From NCBI RefSeq assembly GCF_014534655.1, contig NZ_JACVVD010000012.1, positions 1-64,000 of the forward strand: 64,000 bases of DNA, written 5' to 3'. Made by a program: the position numbers and the translations under genes. The stretch is from Paenibacillus sedimenti. GTDB lineage: Bacteria > Bacillota > Bacilli > Paenibacillales > NBRC-103111. Of the stretch, positions 1-8,130 are shown piece by piece; within the stretch, counting starts at the first letter, position 1, and each line of letters begins with the position of its first letter. The notes beneath the pieces were generated by a model that searched no databases, was not told the DNA's origin, and worked only from the letters and a program-made list of their open reading frames with translations.

Positions 1-109
1 TGATGGCGGAGGGGACCCACGCGTTCCCATCTCGAACACGACCGTTAAGCCCTCCAGCGTCGATGGTACTTGAACCGAAGGGTTCTGGGAGAGTAGAACG
101 TTGCCAAGC
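1..109 (+). rRNA. rrf: 5S ribosomal RNA (3' part, truncated by window start)
   Basis: The first 109 bases match the body and 3' end of a bacterial 5S rRNA: the conserved GGGGACCCACGC, TTCCCATCTCGAACACG and GGGAGAGTAGAACG segments are present, ending in GCCAAGC just before a tRNA. About ten 5' bases lie outside the window. Its position directly before a tRNA run fits the end of an rrn operon. Confidence 0.9.
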
Positions 110-114
110 GATGT

Positions 115-190
115 TCCCTGATAGCTCAGTTGGTAGAGCACTCGACTGTTAATCGAGTTGTCACAGGTTCGAGTCCTGTTCGGGGAGCCA
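115..190 (+). tRNA. tRNA-Asn (GTT)
   Basis: Full cloverleaf: the acceptor TCCCTGA pairs with TCGGGGA, the anticodon stem is CTCGA/TCGAG with GTT at 148-150, and a GTTCGAGTC T-loop is present. Discriminator G with encoded CCA. It lies 5 bases after the 5S end, so it is probably co-transcribed with the rRNA. Confidence 0.96.
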
Positions 191-199
191 ATTTTTTGC

Positions 200-274
200 G
201 GCCCGTTGGTCAAGGGGTTAAGACACCTCCCTTTCACGGAGGTAACAGGGGTTCGAATCCCCTACGGGTCACCA
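200..274 (+). tRNA. tRNA-Glu (TTC)
   Basis: The acceptor GGCCCGT pairs with ACGGGTC, the anticodon arm is CCTCC-CTTTCAC-GGAGG with TTC at 233-235, and the T-loop is GTTCGAATC. Discriminator A with encoded CCA. Confidence 0.96.
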
Positions 275-291
275 CTAATATTTTCTATAAT

Positions 292-367
292 GGAGGCTTA
301 GCTCAGCTGGGAGAGCATCTGCCTTACAAGCAGAGGGTCGGCGGTTCGATCCCGTCAGCCTCCACCA
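292..367 (+). tRNA. tRNA-Val (TAC)
   Basis: The acceptor GGAGGCT pairs with AGCCTCC and the anticodon arm is TCTGC-CTTACAA-GCAGA with TAC at 325-327. Encoded CCA. Confidence 0.96.
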
Positions 368-392
368 TGATTAACAATTGATTCTTTAATGA

Positions 393-469
<77 letters not shown>

Positions 470-501
470 ACCTCCTAAAGAGGTAGATGTAATTCTAGTG
501 T

Positions 502-578
502 GGAGCCGTGGTGTAGAGGCCTAACATGCCTGCCTGTCACGCAGGAGACCGCGGGTTCGAATCCCGTCGGCTCCGCCA
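502..578 (+). tRNA. tRNA-Asp (GTC)
   Basis: The acceptor GGAGCCG pairs with CGGCTCC and the anticodon arm is CCTGC-CTGTCAC-GCAGG with GTC at 536-538. Discriminator G, encoded CCA. Confidence 0.96.
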
Positions 579-618
579 TTCTTACTTTTTGGGGACAATA
601 TTAACATTTTTTTAATAC

Positions 619-691
619 GAGCCATTAGCTCAGTTGGTAGAGCACCTGACTTTTAATCAGGGTGTCGTAGGTTCGAGTCCTACATGGCTCA
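619..691 (+). tRNA. tRNA-Lys (TTT)
   Basis: The acceptor GAGCCAT pairs with ATGGCTC and the anticodon arm is CCTGA-CTTTTAA-TCAGG with TTT at 652-654. No CCA is encoded after discriminator A, so the end must be added post-transcriptionally. Confidence 0.95.
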
Positions 692-702
692 CTTTGCAGT
701 AT

Positions 703-787
<85 letters not shown>

Positions 788-800
788 TCACGATTAGGTG

Positions 801-840
801 AAAGAAGAGTAAATGCTTATAAGCGTTTACTCTTCTTTTA
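801..840 (+). terminator. terminator of the rRNA/tRNA run
   Basis: A long hairpin (about 14 paired bases of an AAGAAGAGTAAA-type arm around a TTATAA loop) is followed by a TTTTATTTTA tract. It sits 14 bases after tRNA-Leu and before the LacI gene, closing the stable-RNA transcript. Confidence 0.85.
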
Positions 841-952
841 TTTTAGGGAATTGTTTTTGTATACTTATCTATGCTATTTTGTTATTATATTAAGAGGAAT
901 ATTTGGTTTACAAAATCAACATTGTATCGGACATCGATTTGGAGTGGTTGCC

Positions 953-2005
953 TTGACAAAAAAAAATAAAGTTACCATGCAGGAAATTGCAGATCGAGTT
1001 GGTGTATCGAAATACGCTGTGTCGAAAGCGTTATCAGGAAAACCTGGAATTAGTGTGGTAACTAGAGAAAAGATATTTGAACTTGCCTCCCAATTAGGAT
1101 ACTTGAATCAGAAGGTGATTAAGAAGATTCAGAACCAAACAACTTCTGAGCAAAGCGATAAAATTGTTTGTGTGCTTATACCGAATATCCGCAGTCAAAA
1201 TAAAGAATCCGGATATTGGGGGAAAATATTGGACGGAATTTCCAAGGCACTCGAATCCGAAGGGATGGGTTCGATCATTGTTTCTGACGATTCACCCAAA
1301 AATTTTAATTTGGTTATGAAACCGGAAGGTCTGCTGGGTGTAATCGGTGTCGGTCTTATAGCAACACCGATGTTGATGGAATTAAGGAGCAAGGCGATTC
1401 CTTTTATCATGGTCGATCACGAAGATGAAATGATCGAATCGGATAGCATTTTCATGAACAATATTGATATTATGCGCAAGATGACTAATTTTTTAATCGG
1501 GAAAGGTCATAAGCGAATTCAGTTCATTGGAGATCTTCGATACTCGAGAAGTTTTTTTGACCGTTGGACAGGCTTTCGCTCTATTATGGATGGGCATGAT
1601 TTGCCTTATTTGCGAAACCATGCGCTTCAAAATGTGAAACCTTCTTTGAGAGAAGAGAATACGAACTTACTATTGTCTGGATTGCAATCTATACCTGCTG
1701 GCGAATTTCCAACCGCTATCGTGTGTGCGAATGATCAAATTGCGGTACTTGCGCATAAAGCGCTAGCCGAAATGAATCTCCGTGTGCCGGAGGACTGCTC
1801 GCTAACAGGCTTTGATAATAATATTGATATTATTAAAGATTTTCCTATGTTAACAACAATCAACGCTGAGAAAGAAGCGCTCGGAATTAAGGCTGTAGAT
1901 TTACTGCTATGGAGATTGAAAAACAGACAGATGCCTTTTGAAAAAATACTGCTGCAAAGCGATTTAATCGTTAGGGAAAGTATCAGTTCTGTAGCAGAAA
2001 GTTGA
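953..2005 (+). CDS. LacI-family transcriptional regulator
   Basis: A 350-residue repressor of the LacI/GalR family. The N-terminal helix-turn-helix (residues 6-55) reads VTMQEIADRVGVSKYAVSKALSGKPGIS, split here as VTMQEIADRVGVSK and YAVSKALSGKPG. It is followed by a periplasmic-binding-protein-like sensor domain with the usual FPTAIVCANDQIA and CSLTGFDNN motifs. The TTG at 953 is chosen because GGAG at 941-944 lies 8 bases upstream and the next residues begin the HTH; the frame stays open upstream into tRNA-Leu, which is clearly spurious. A hairpin terminator follows. It immediately precedes the sugar ABC operon and probably controls it in response to a sugar or sugar acid; no operator was identified. 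Confidence 0.9.
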   Translation: MTKKNKVTMQEIADRVGVSKYAVSKALSGKPGISVVTREKIFELASQLGYLNQKVIKKIQNQTTSEQSDKIVCVLIPNIRSQNKESGYWGKILDGISKALESEGMGSIIVSDDSPKNFNLVMKPEGLLGVIGVGLIATPMLMELRSKAIPFIMVDHEDEMIESDSIFMNNIDIMRKMTNFLIGKGHKRIQFIGDLRYSRSFFDRWTGFRSIMDGHDLPYLRNHALQNVKPSLREENTNLLLSGLQSIPAGEFPTAIVCANDQIAVLAHKALAEMNLRVPEDCSLTGFDNNIDIIKDFPMLTTINAEKEALGIKAVDLLLWRLKNRQMPFEKILLQSDLIVRESISSVAES

Positions 2006-2032
2006 CGATTGAAAATAATGCGAAATAACTTT

Positions 2033-2086
2033 ATAGAGCTCACGGATCCAGTTTACAAGTAAACGGATCGGTGAGCTATTTTTTTA
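2033..2086 (+). terminator. terminator after the LacI gene
   Basis: An extended hairpin (TAGAGCTCACGGATCC-type left arm, GGATCGGTGAGCTA right arm, loop AAGT) is followed by eight T residues. It separates the regulator transcript from the ABC operon promoter. Confidence 0.85.
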
Positions 2087-2212
2087 CTTATTGGCGGCAT
2101 TTGAGGGAAAATATCGAAAGGTTGATGAAAAAGCAGTATTTTGTTATTGAAATTTACGCTTAAAATAAACATATTTTCATAATTGTAAACATAATAAACG
2201 ATTAAAGTTAGG

Positions 2213-2241
2213 TTGACAGAATTCATGATCCAGATTACAAT
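2213..2241 (+). promoter_or_regulatory. sigma-A promoter of the first sugar ABC operon
   Basis: TTGACA (2213-2218), exactly 17 bases, then TACAAT (2236-2241): a near-consensus vegetative promoter ending 70 bases before the permease start. The region upstream (2087-2212) is AT-rich and contains no gene. Confidence 0.75.
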
Positions 2242-2311
2242 CAAGGTGTATTCATTAACGATGGTAAGGGTATCCTGCGAAATTTATTTTAAGGTGAAAG
2301 AGGTAACCAGC

Positions 2312-3229
2312 ATGGATATTAGAAAGCGCAGATTCCGAAATAAAGATGAGCATAACGCTGCAGGGTACTTATTTATTTCCCCGTGGTTGATAGGGTTTTT
2401 GTTGCTGACGCTTTGGCCGATTATCCAGTCTTTCTATTTATCTTTTACGGATTATTCATTACTCGACGAACCATCATGGATCGGAACTGAAAATTATAAG
2501 GAGATCTTCACAAAAGACCGTTTATTTTTGAAATCGCTTTCGGTAACATTTACGTTTGTTCTTATCGCAGTTCCTGTGAAACTGTTCTTCTCTCTAATGG
2601 TTGCAATGCTGCTAAACAAAAGTATCCGCGGTATGAACGTGTACAGAACAGCGATATATTTTCCTTCATTGATTGGGGGAAGCATAGCAGTTTCTGCTCT
2701 CTGGAGAAATATGTTCGGTCTGGAGGGATATATCAATCATATTTTGGGGTGGTTTCATATTACAGGAATCGGGTGGATATCCAACCCTGATACGGCTCTA
2801 GGTACGCTCATTCTGCTCAATGCCTGGCAGTTCGGTTCTACGATGGTTATTTTCTTGGCAGGATTAAAACAAATTCCTAAAGACCTGTATGAATCCGCTT
2901 CCGTCGACGGGGCAGGCACGGTTCGCAAATTTTTTACGATCACGCTACCGATGTTGTCACCTGTAATGTTTTTCAATCTGGTGCTTGGCATCATCGGGTC
3001 ATTTCAAATGTTTACTTCAGCATTCATCATTACTGCAGGCGGCCCTGCAAACGCGACTTTCATGTATGTCATGTTTCTATATGAAAAGGCATTCAAACAG
3101 TTCGAGATGGGTTATGCTTCGGCATTGGCATGGATCTTGTTAGTGATCATTGCGATTTTTACAGCGATTAATTTTGCGGTATCCAAGTACTGGGTATATT
3201 ACGAAGCCGACGGGAGGGGATCCAGATGA
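2312..3229 (+). CDS. carbohydrate ABC transporter permease (UgpA/LacF type, CUT1)
   Basis: A 305-residue inner-membrane subunit of a CUT1 sugar importer. Six hydrophobic segments are visible, the first at about residues 20-42 (YLFISPWLIGFLLLTLWPII). The EAA loop that contacts the ATPase is in the C-terminal half (ESASVDGAGTVRKFFTITLP). The ATG at 2312 is preferred because AGGTGAAAGAGGT lies just upstream; the longer open frame starts inside the promoter. The stop overlaps the next permease start, so the two are translationally coupled. It is closely similar to the permease at 32731. No ATPase gene is nearby, so a shared MsmX-type ATPase is inferred. Confidence 0.92.
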   Translation: MDIRKRRFRNKDEHNAAGYLFISPWLIGFLLLTLWPIIQSFYLSFTDYSLLDEPSWIGTENYKEIFTKDRLFLKSLSVTFTFVLIAVPVKLFFSLMVAMLLNKSIRGMNVYRTAIYFPSLIGGSIAVSALWRNMFGLEGYINHILGWFHITGIGWISNPDTALGTLILLNAWQFGSTMVIFLAGLKQIPKDLYESASVDGAGTVRKFFTITLPMLSPVMFFNLVLGIIGSFQMFTSAFIITAGGPANATFMYVMFLYEKAFKQFEMGYASALAWILLVIIAIFTAINFAVSKYWVYYEADGRGSR

Positions 3230-4059
3230 TCATGCGGCGATTTCCTTCAATAAAATCACATCTCATCCTGCTGCCTTTTTCCCTCATTATGCTCTATCCG
3301 GTTTTCTGGTGGATCGGCGCTTCACTGAAAAATACGGCGGAATTAGGCTTGCCGACGATATGGCCGCAGGTGGTCAGGTGGGAGAATTATACTAAAGGCT
3401 GGGTGTTCTCATCCGAGTACACGTTTACTACCTTTTTTGCCAATACCCTTCTCATGGAGTTCTGGAATGTGCTGGGCGGCGTAGTGACAGCTGCGCTGGT
3501 AGGGTATGGCTTCGGGAGGTTGCAGTTTAAACTCCGAGGGTTCTGGTTCTCCATTCTGCTGCTCACAATGATGCTGCCGCATCAGGTTACAGTTGTGCCA
3601 CAGTACATTATGTACAACAAATTGGGACTAGTGAACAGTTACATACCGTTAATATTACCTCACTTTTTCGGCGGAGGCGCGTTCTTCATCTTCCTGGTCG
3701 TCCAGTTTATTCGGGGTATTCCGAAGGATCTGGATGAGGCTGCTCAAATGGACGGTGCTTCCGTATATAAAATATTTTTTATGGTCATTGCTCCGCTAAT
3801 TAAACCGGCGCTTGTCACTGTAGGGATCTTCACGTTTCTTTGGAGCTGGGACGATTTCTTCTCTCAACTGCTTTATTTGAGCTCTATCGAAAAATTTACT
3901 GTCGGCTTGGCGCTAAGGATGTTTATCGATCAATTTGAAATTCAGTGGGGGCAGCTGCTGGCGATGTCGCTTCTCTCGGTAGTTCCTTCGGCCATTGTCT
4001 TCTTTGTGGCTCAAAAGCATTTCGTAGAGGGAATCGCAACTACAGGCATCAAAGGATAG
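3226..4059 (+). CDS. carbohydrate ABC transporter permease (MalG/UgpE type, CUT1)
   Basis: A 277-residue second membrane subunit of the same importer. It shows the MalG-type N-terminal helix (LILLPFSLIMLYPVFWWIGA), six predicted membrane segments, the EAA loop (DLDEAAQMDGASVYKIFF) and the family C-terminus GIATTGIKG. The ATG lies inside the upstream stop region (GATCCAGATGATC) with GGAGGGG just before it; a second in-frame ATG two codons later is an equal candidate. Its paralogue at 33690 ends with the identical VEGIATTGIKG tail. Confidence 0.92.
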   Translation: MIMRRFPSIKSHLILLPFSLIMLYPVFWWIGASLKNTAELGLPTIWPQVVRWENYTKGWVFSSEYTFTTFFANTLLMEFWNVLGGVVTAALVGYGFGRLQFKLRGFWFSILLLTMMLPHQVTVVPQYIMYNKLGLVNSYIPLILPHFFGGGAFFIFLVVQFIRGIPKDLDEAAQMDGASVYKIFFMVIAPLIKPALVTVGIFTFLWSWDDFFSQLLYLSSIEKFTVGLALRMFIDQFEIQWGQLLAMSLLSVVPSAIVFFVAQKHFVEGIATTGIKG

Positions 4060-4118
4060 TGCAGGCAAAACCTGATCATGGCAACACATCCATTCAAATA
4101 AAAAGGGAGTGTTTACGA

Positions 4119-5462
4119 ATGAAGCAACGTCCATCTTGGTTCAAAAGTTTATCCGTTACGATGATCGCGGCAGCTGTAGGTCTCACGGGTTGCAGCAGCG
4201 GGAAGCAAGCAGAGCAAGCTGTTGTTACGCCTCAGGCGTCAAGCAGTGCGGCAACAACTGCACCGGCTTCAGGCAAGGCGGCCAAGCTTAAGATTATGTG
4301 GTGGGGCACGCAGGCAAGACATGACGCAACTCTGAAAGCGCTTGAATTATATACCCAGCAGGTGCCGAATGTGACGTTTACCCCGGAATATACAGCATGG
4401 GACGGCTTTTGGGAGAAGCTTCCGACATTGGCGGCATCCAATAGCATTCCGGATGTGCTCCAGATGGATGCGGCATATATACAGAGCTATGTCAAGCGGG
4501 GACAACTTGCCGATTTGTCGGATATGGATTTGAACGGTATTGTCGATCCGAAAATTTTGGAGAATGTCAAAATCAATGGCAAGCTTTACGGGGTTCCCCT
4601 CAGTTTGAACGGTCAAGGGATGGTCTACAACAAACCCGAGCTTGAAGCTGCAGGCATAAAGCTGCCCTTTAATAACTGGACTTATGATGATTTTTTTGCT
4701 TTTGCAAAGGAAGCGCGCGCAAAGCTGCCTAAAGACAAATATCCGATTGACGATTTAACGAATATTTGGGATTGGTATCAATACTATCAAACAGCTCAAG
4801 GAAAAGGTCCTATTTTCCAAGACGGCACGAAGTTCAACCTGGATAAGGATACATGGTTCCAATTCCAAAATATTTATGCCCAATTCCGCAAAGACGGCGT
4901 TGTGCCTTCGGCGGAAATGCAGTTGTCATTTAAAGAAAATGATCCGAAGCTCGACTCGCTGGCAGCCGGTAAAGTGATGATGAGAGGAGCATCTGTAGGA
5001 TCAGTAGGTGCTGTTGAATCGCTTCTTCCGGGGAAATTAGTGGTAAACAGCAATCCAATCGGTCCAAAAGGGGGAGGCTGGGCGCAGTCAACGATTTTCT
5101 TGAGCGTAGGCGCAAATTCTTCTAATAAAGACCAAGCCAAACAATTCATCAAATGGTTCGTTTCCAATCAAGAGGCCGGTAAAGTACTCGGCACAACAAG
5201 AGGAATTCCGATCAATGAGACGATTTTTAAAAGCATTGAACCCACATTATCCAAGGGTGATCTTTTCGGAAAACAGATGTTGAACGCAGCCAAAGAAAAG
5301 GCGTTGCCGTTCTATCCTGCTCCTCCAGGCAGCGAAGATTTCGTAAAAACGTACAAAACGGAAATGGAAGCAGTCATGTTCGGCAAACAGACGCTGGAGC
5401 AAGCTTATACAACGATTACTGAAAAAGGCAAAGATGCGGAAGCCAAGTTGAACAAAAAATAA
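4119..5462 (+). CDS. sugar ABC transporter substrate-binding lipoprotein
   Basis: A 447-residue extracellular solute-binding protein (family 1). A short charged N-terminus and hydrophobic stretch end in the lipobox LTGC at about residue 24, so the mature protein is lipid-anchored. The body starts KLKIMWWGTQARHDATLKAL, very like the second binding protein at 25398 (LRIMWWGSQVRHEATL). The ATG at 4119 has AAAAGGGAG 11 bases upstream; the frame is open further upstream but only through the previous gene. As the third gene of the permease-permease-binding protein operon it supplies ligand specificity. The ligand is unknown; neighbours suggest manno-oligosaccharides or a uronate-containing oligosaccharide. 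Confidence 0.92.
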   Translation: MKQRPSWFKSLSVTMIAAAVGLTGCSSGKQAEQAVVTPQASSSAATTAPASGKAAKLKIMWWGTQARHDATLKALELYTQQVPNVTFTPEYTAWDGFWEKLPTLAASNSIPDVLQMDAAYIQSYVKRGQLADLSDMDLNGIVDPKILENVKINGKLYGVPLSLNGQGMVYNKPELEAAGIKLPFNNWTYDDFFAFAKEARAKLPKDKYPIDDLTNIWDWYQYYQTAQGKGPIFQDGTKFNLDKDTWFQFQNIYAQFRKDGVVPSAEMQLSFKENDPKLDSLAAGKVMMRGASVGSVGAVESLLPGKLVVNSNPIGPKGGGWAQSTIFLSVGANSSNKDQAKQFIKWFVSNQEAGKVLGTTRGIPINETIFKSIEPTLSKGDLFGKQMLNAAKEKALPFYPAPPGSEDFVKTYKTEMEAVMFGKQTLEQAYTTITEKGKDAEAKLNKK

Positions 5463-5480
5463 TTTGCGAGGGCAGGTTGA

Positions 5481-5750
5481 GATGCGATAGCTGAATTTTT
5501 TTCATCAGAACCGGATCGGCTTCGTTTCGAAGAAACATTCCATGATGACGGCAAGACGAATATGTTCGAAGCGATGAAGCTTTACTATAAATATGGCTAC
5601 CAAGGTCCTGCAAGGCCGGATCATGTTCCTACTATGGCAGGCGAGGATAACACGAATCCTGGATATGAGCTTTTGGGCCGGCTGTTTGGGGTCGGTTACA
5701 TAAAGGGATTGATGGAGGCGGCTGCCGCCGTCAATGAAGGAAGGGACTGA
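5481..5750 (+). pseudogene. mannonate dehydratase (UxuA-like) C-terminal remnant
   Basis: The open frame encodes only the end of a xylose-isomerase-like mannonate dehydratase. FEETFHDDGKTNMFEAMK is followed by YYKYGYQGPARPDHVPTM, AGEDNTNPGYELLGRLFG and a normal C-terminus. The first three-quarters of the protein (about 270 residues) are missing and an in-frame stop lies at 5478. It differs clearly from the complete uxuA at 28486, so it is a remnant of a second subfamily rather than a copy. Its last codons overlap the probable start of the next gene, so the deletion appears to have joined it directly behind the binding-protein gene. It could still be translated from ATG 5562 as a 62-residue peptide, but no function is expected. 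Confidence 0.75.
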
Positions 5751-7144
5751 GTACCATTCTTAAATCCGATGCCTATGAAAGCACGTTAGCCCATGTTAAC
5801 GGGCATTCGGCTCCGTCTGAACTGAAAATTGTTGATATCCGTTTCGCTGATATTGTCGGCGCCCCTATGCACTGCAGCTTAATCAAGGTCTATACGAACC
5901 AAGGATTAATCGGGTATGGAGAAGTCCGCGACGGTGCTGACAAAGTATACGCCCAGATGCTGAAAAGCCGGTTACTTGGCGAAAATCCATGCAATATCGA
6001 TAAATTGTTCCGCCGCATCAAGCAGTTCGGAGGGCACGCGCGCCAAGGCGGGGGAGTCAGCGGACTGGAAATTGCCCTATGGGATTTGGCTGGCAAGGCC
6101 TATCAAATTCCGGTCTATCAGATGCTGGGCGGCAAGTTCCGCGATAAGATCCGCATGTACTGCGATACGGAAGTGGACGGTAAAGATACTGGCCATGCCA
6201 TGGGGCTTGCACTGAAAGAAAGAATGAATAAAGGATATACGTTTCTGAAAATGGACCTGGGCATCAATCAGATTATCCAAGAGCCGGGTACATTGAGCGC
6301 TCCTCTCGGGTTTCTGGAAGAGATGCAGAACTTGTCACGTTCCTGGTGGAAACGTAAACCTGGGAGCCTTACGCCCTCAGAAGAAAGAGCGCTTCGCAAT
6401 AAGGTGTATGATATGCACAATATTGCCCATCCTTTTACAGGCATCCATGTTACGGAAAAAGGTCTCGATATGCTGGAACAATACGTAGCGGAAGTTCGTG
6501 CTGTAATCGGTTATGAAGTTCCGCTGGCCATCGACCATTTTGGACATATCGGCGTTGAAGATTGCATCAAGCTCGGACGGCGTATCGATAAGTTTAATCT
6601 GGCTTGGATGGAGGACATGATTCCATGGACGTATACCGAACAATACGCCAAGTTGGCCAAAAGCGTAACAACACCGATCTGTACGGGAGAAGATATTTAT
6701 TTGAAGGAAAACTTCAAGCCGCTTCTTGAAGCAGGCGGCGTATCCGTTATTCATCCGGATGTACTGACGGCGGGAGGCATTCTCGAGACCAAAAAAATCG
6801 GCGACATGGCCCAAGAATATGGCGTCTCCATGGCGATTCATATGGCGGAGAGCCCGATTGCCTGCCTAGCCGCGGCGCATGTCGCTGCCGCAACGGAAAA
6901 CTTCTTGGCTCTGGAATTCCATTCAGAGGATGTAGCTTGGTGGGATGATATCATCATCAGCCGCTATGTGACGAAGCCGCTCGTTCAGAACGGATTTATT
7001 GCCGTGCCTGATGCTCCCGGTCTTGGTATTGAAGAGCTCAACGACGAAATAATCGCACAGCATTTGCATCCTGAAGATCAAGGGCTATGGGTTTCAACGG
7101 ATGAATGGAACAATCGTTGGTCGAATGACCGCTTGTGGAGCTGA
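5747..7144 (+). CDS. enolase-superfamily (mandelate racemase/MLE-type) acid-sugar dehydratase
   Basis: A probable acid-sugar dehydratase with the enolase-superfamily capping domain and TIM barrel. The likely acid/base is in FLKMDLG. Metal ligands are carried by AIDHFGH, WMEDMIPW and CTGEDIY, and the catalytic His is in MAIHMAESP. Homologous sequence (LKIVDIRFADIVGAPMHC) extends upstream of the first ATG (5867), through a frame open from 5738 that reads STILKSDAYES. The best start is therefore the CTG at 5747, preceded by AAGGAAGGG and overlapping the TGA of the uxuA remnant; this gives 465 residues. ATT at 5756 is a weaker alternative, and ATG 5867 would remove part of the capping domain. The substrate is not identifiable; a uronic or aldonic acid is inferred from context. 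Confidence 0.8.
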   Translation: MSTILKSDAYESTLAHVNGHSAPSELKIVDIRFADIVGAPMHCSLIKVYTNQGLIGYGEVRDGADKVYAQMLKSRLLGENPCNIDKLFRRIKQFGGHARQGGGVSGLEIALWDLAGKAYQIPVYQMLGGKFRDKIRMYCDTEVDGKDTGHAMGLALKERMNKGYTFLKMDLGINQIIQEPGTLSAPLGFLEEMQNLSRSWWKRKPGSLTPSEERALRNKVYDMHNIAHPFTGIHVTEKGLDMLEQYVAEVRAVIGYEVPLAIDHFGHIGVEDCIKLGRRIDKFNLAWMEDMIPWTYTEQYAKLAKSVTTPICTGEDIYLKENFKPLLEAGGVSVIHPDVLTAGGILETKKIGDMAQEYGVSMAIHMAESPIACLAAAHVAAATENFLALEFHSEDVAWWDDIIISRYVTKPLVQNGFIAVPDAPGLGIEELNDEIIAQHLHPEDQGLWVSTDEWNNRWSNDRLWS

Positions 7145-7173
7145 CGAATCGAGAAGCAGGGAGGAATGGACGC

Positions 7174-8079
7174 GTGAAATTTGATAATGCCGAGGACATC
7201 ATCCAACTTACACCTCTATGGGAGGGCGAGCGCTTCTCGAACGGGCGTCCTAAAGTTTCTGCCGATGTACTGCGCCGCATCCGCCGTATTACCTTGGAGG
7301 AAGCGTGGGGACCGCTTTGGAACCGGGGGTACAAATTTCAGTTTGAAGGGGATTTCAAGATCATTCATCCCGAACAGATCATGGTTGGGCGTGCGGTGAC
7401 GGCTGTATTGCTGCCGCAGCGGCCAGACTTACACGATACACTCCTGACCTATGGGCATGAACAGGAGAACAGACAAGGTTTCTTCAATCAATGGATCATA
7501 GACAGTCTGGAAGAGGACGATGTGGCTGTCGTCGATATGTTCGATAAGGTTTATAAAGGTACATTCGTGGGCGGCAATCTATCAACGGCCATCTCCGCAC
7601 GCACGAAGCGAGGCGGTGCCGTGATATGGGGCGGTATCCGCGACAATCAGCAGGTAGCAAACATTGATGGTATCAATGTGTATTACCGCGGGAGCGATCC
7701 GACGGCGATTGCCGAAGTAACGATGGTCGGCATGAATGTTCCTTGCCGGATCGGAAGAGCGGTGTGCCTGCCCGGAGACGTTGTGCTCGGAACCCCATCC
7801 GGCGTGATGTTTATTCCTCCGCACTTGGCTGAATTAACAGTCGTGCTTGCGGAGAAATCGCAGGTGCGCGACGTGTTCGGATTCATCCGGCTGAAAGAAG
7901 ACAGATACACCACAGCGCAAATCGACGGCATGTGGACCACGGCACTCTGGTATGATTTTATGAATTGGTTCGACACTTCTGATGATGCCGCCGAATACCG
8001 GCATCTCACATGGGAACAAGAATTGGAAGAAGCGAGACAGGCGGAAAGCAAAGGCCCTTCTAGCGATGTACGATTATAG
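7174..8079 (+). CDS. RraA-fold protein (RraA / HMG-aldolase superfamily)
   Basis: A 301-residue protein. Its centre and C-terminus carry the RraA/4-hydroxy-4-methyl-2-oxoglutarate aldolase fold: GTFVGGNLSTAISARTKRGG followed by GAVIWGGIRDNQQ, whose Gly-rich loop and Arg-Asp pair bind divalent metal and the keto acid in the aldolases. The GTG at 7174 is used because GGGAGGA lies 8 bases upstream; the frame is open from 7135 inside the previous gene. It lies 29 bases after the dehydratase, so a keto-acid product of that enzyme is a plausible substrate. True RraA proteins inhibit RNase E, but most family members in sugar-acid operons look enzymatic. That role is inferred. Confidence 0.75.
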   Translation: MKFDNAEDIIQLTPLWEGERFSNGRPKVSADVLRRIRRITLEEAWGPLWNRGYKFQFEGDFKIIHPEQIMVGRAVTAVLLPQRPDLHDTLLTYGHEQENRQGFFNQWIIDSLEEDDVAVVDMFDKVYKGTFVGGNLSTAISARTKRGGAVIWGGIRDNQQVANIDGINVYYRGSDPTAIAEVTMVGMNVPCRIGRAVCLPGDVVLGTPSGVMFIPPHLAELTVVLAEKSQVRDVFGFIRLKEDRYTTAQIDGMWTTALWYDFMNWFDTSDDAAEYRHLTWEQELEEARQAESKGPSSDVRL

Positions 8080-8130
8080 ATAGCATGAGCGGGCTTTGAC
8101 GAAGATCGCCACTTATGGTTGGAGGATAGG

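Noticed and set aside
130-381. 83-codon plus-strand frame across the tRNA run
   Set aside because: It runs through tRNA-Asn, -Glu and -Val. Stable RNA genes explain the sequence and there is no ribosome site.
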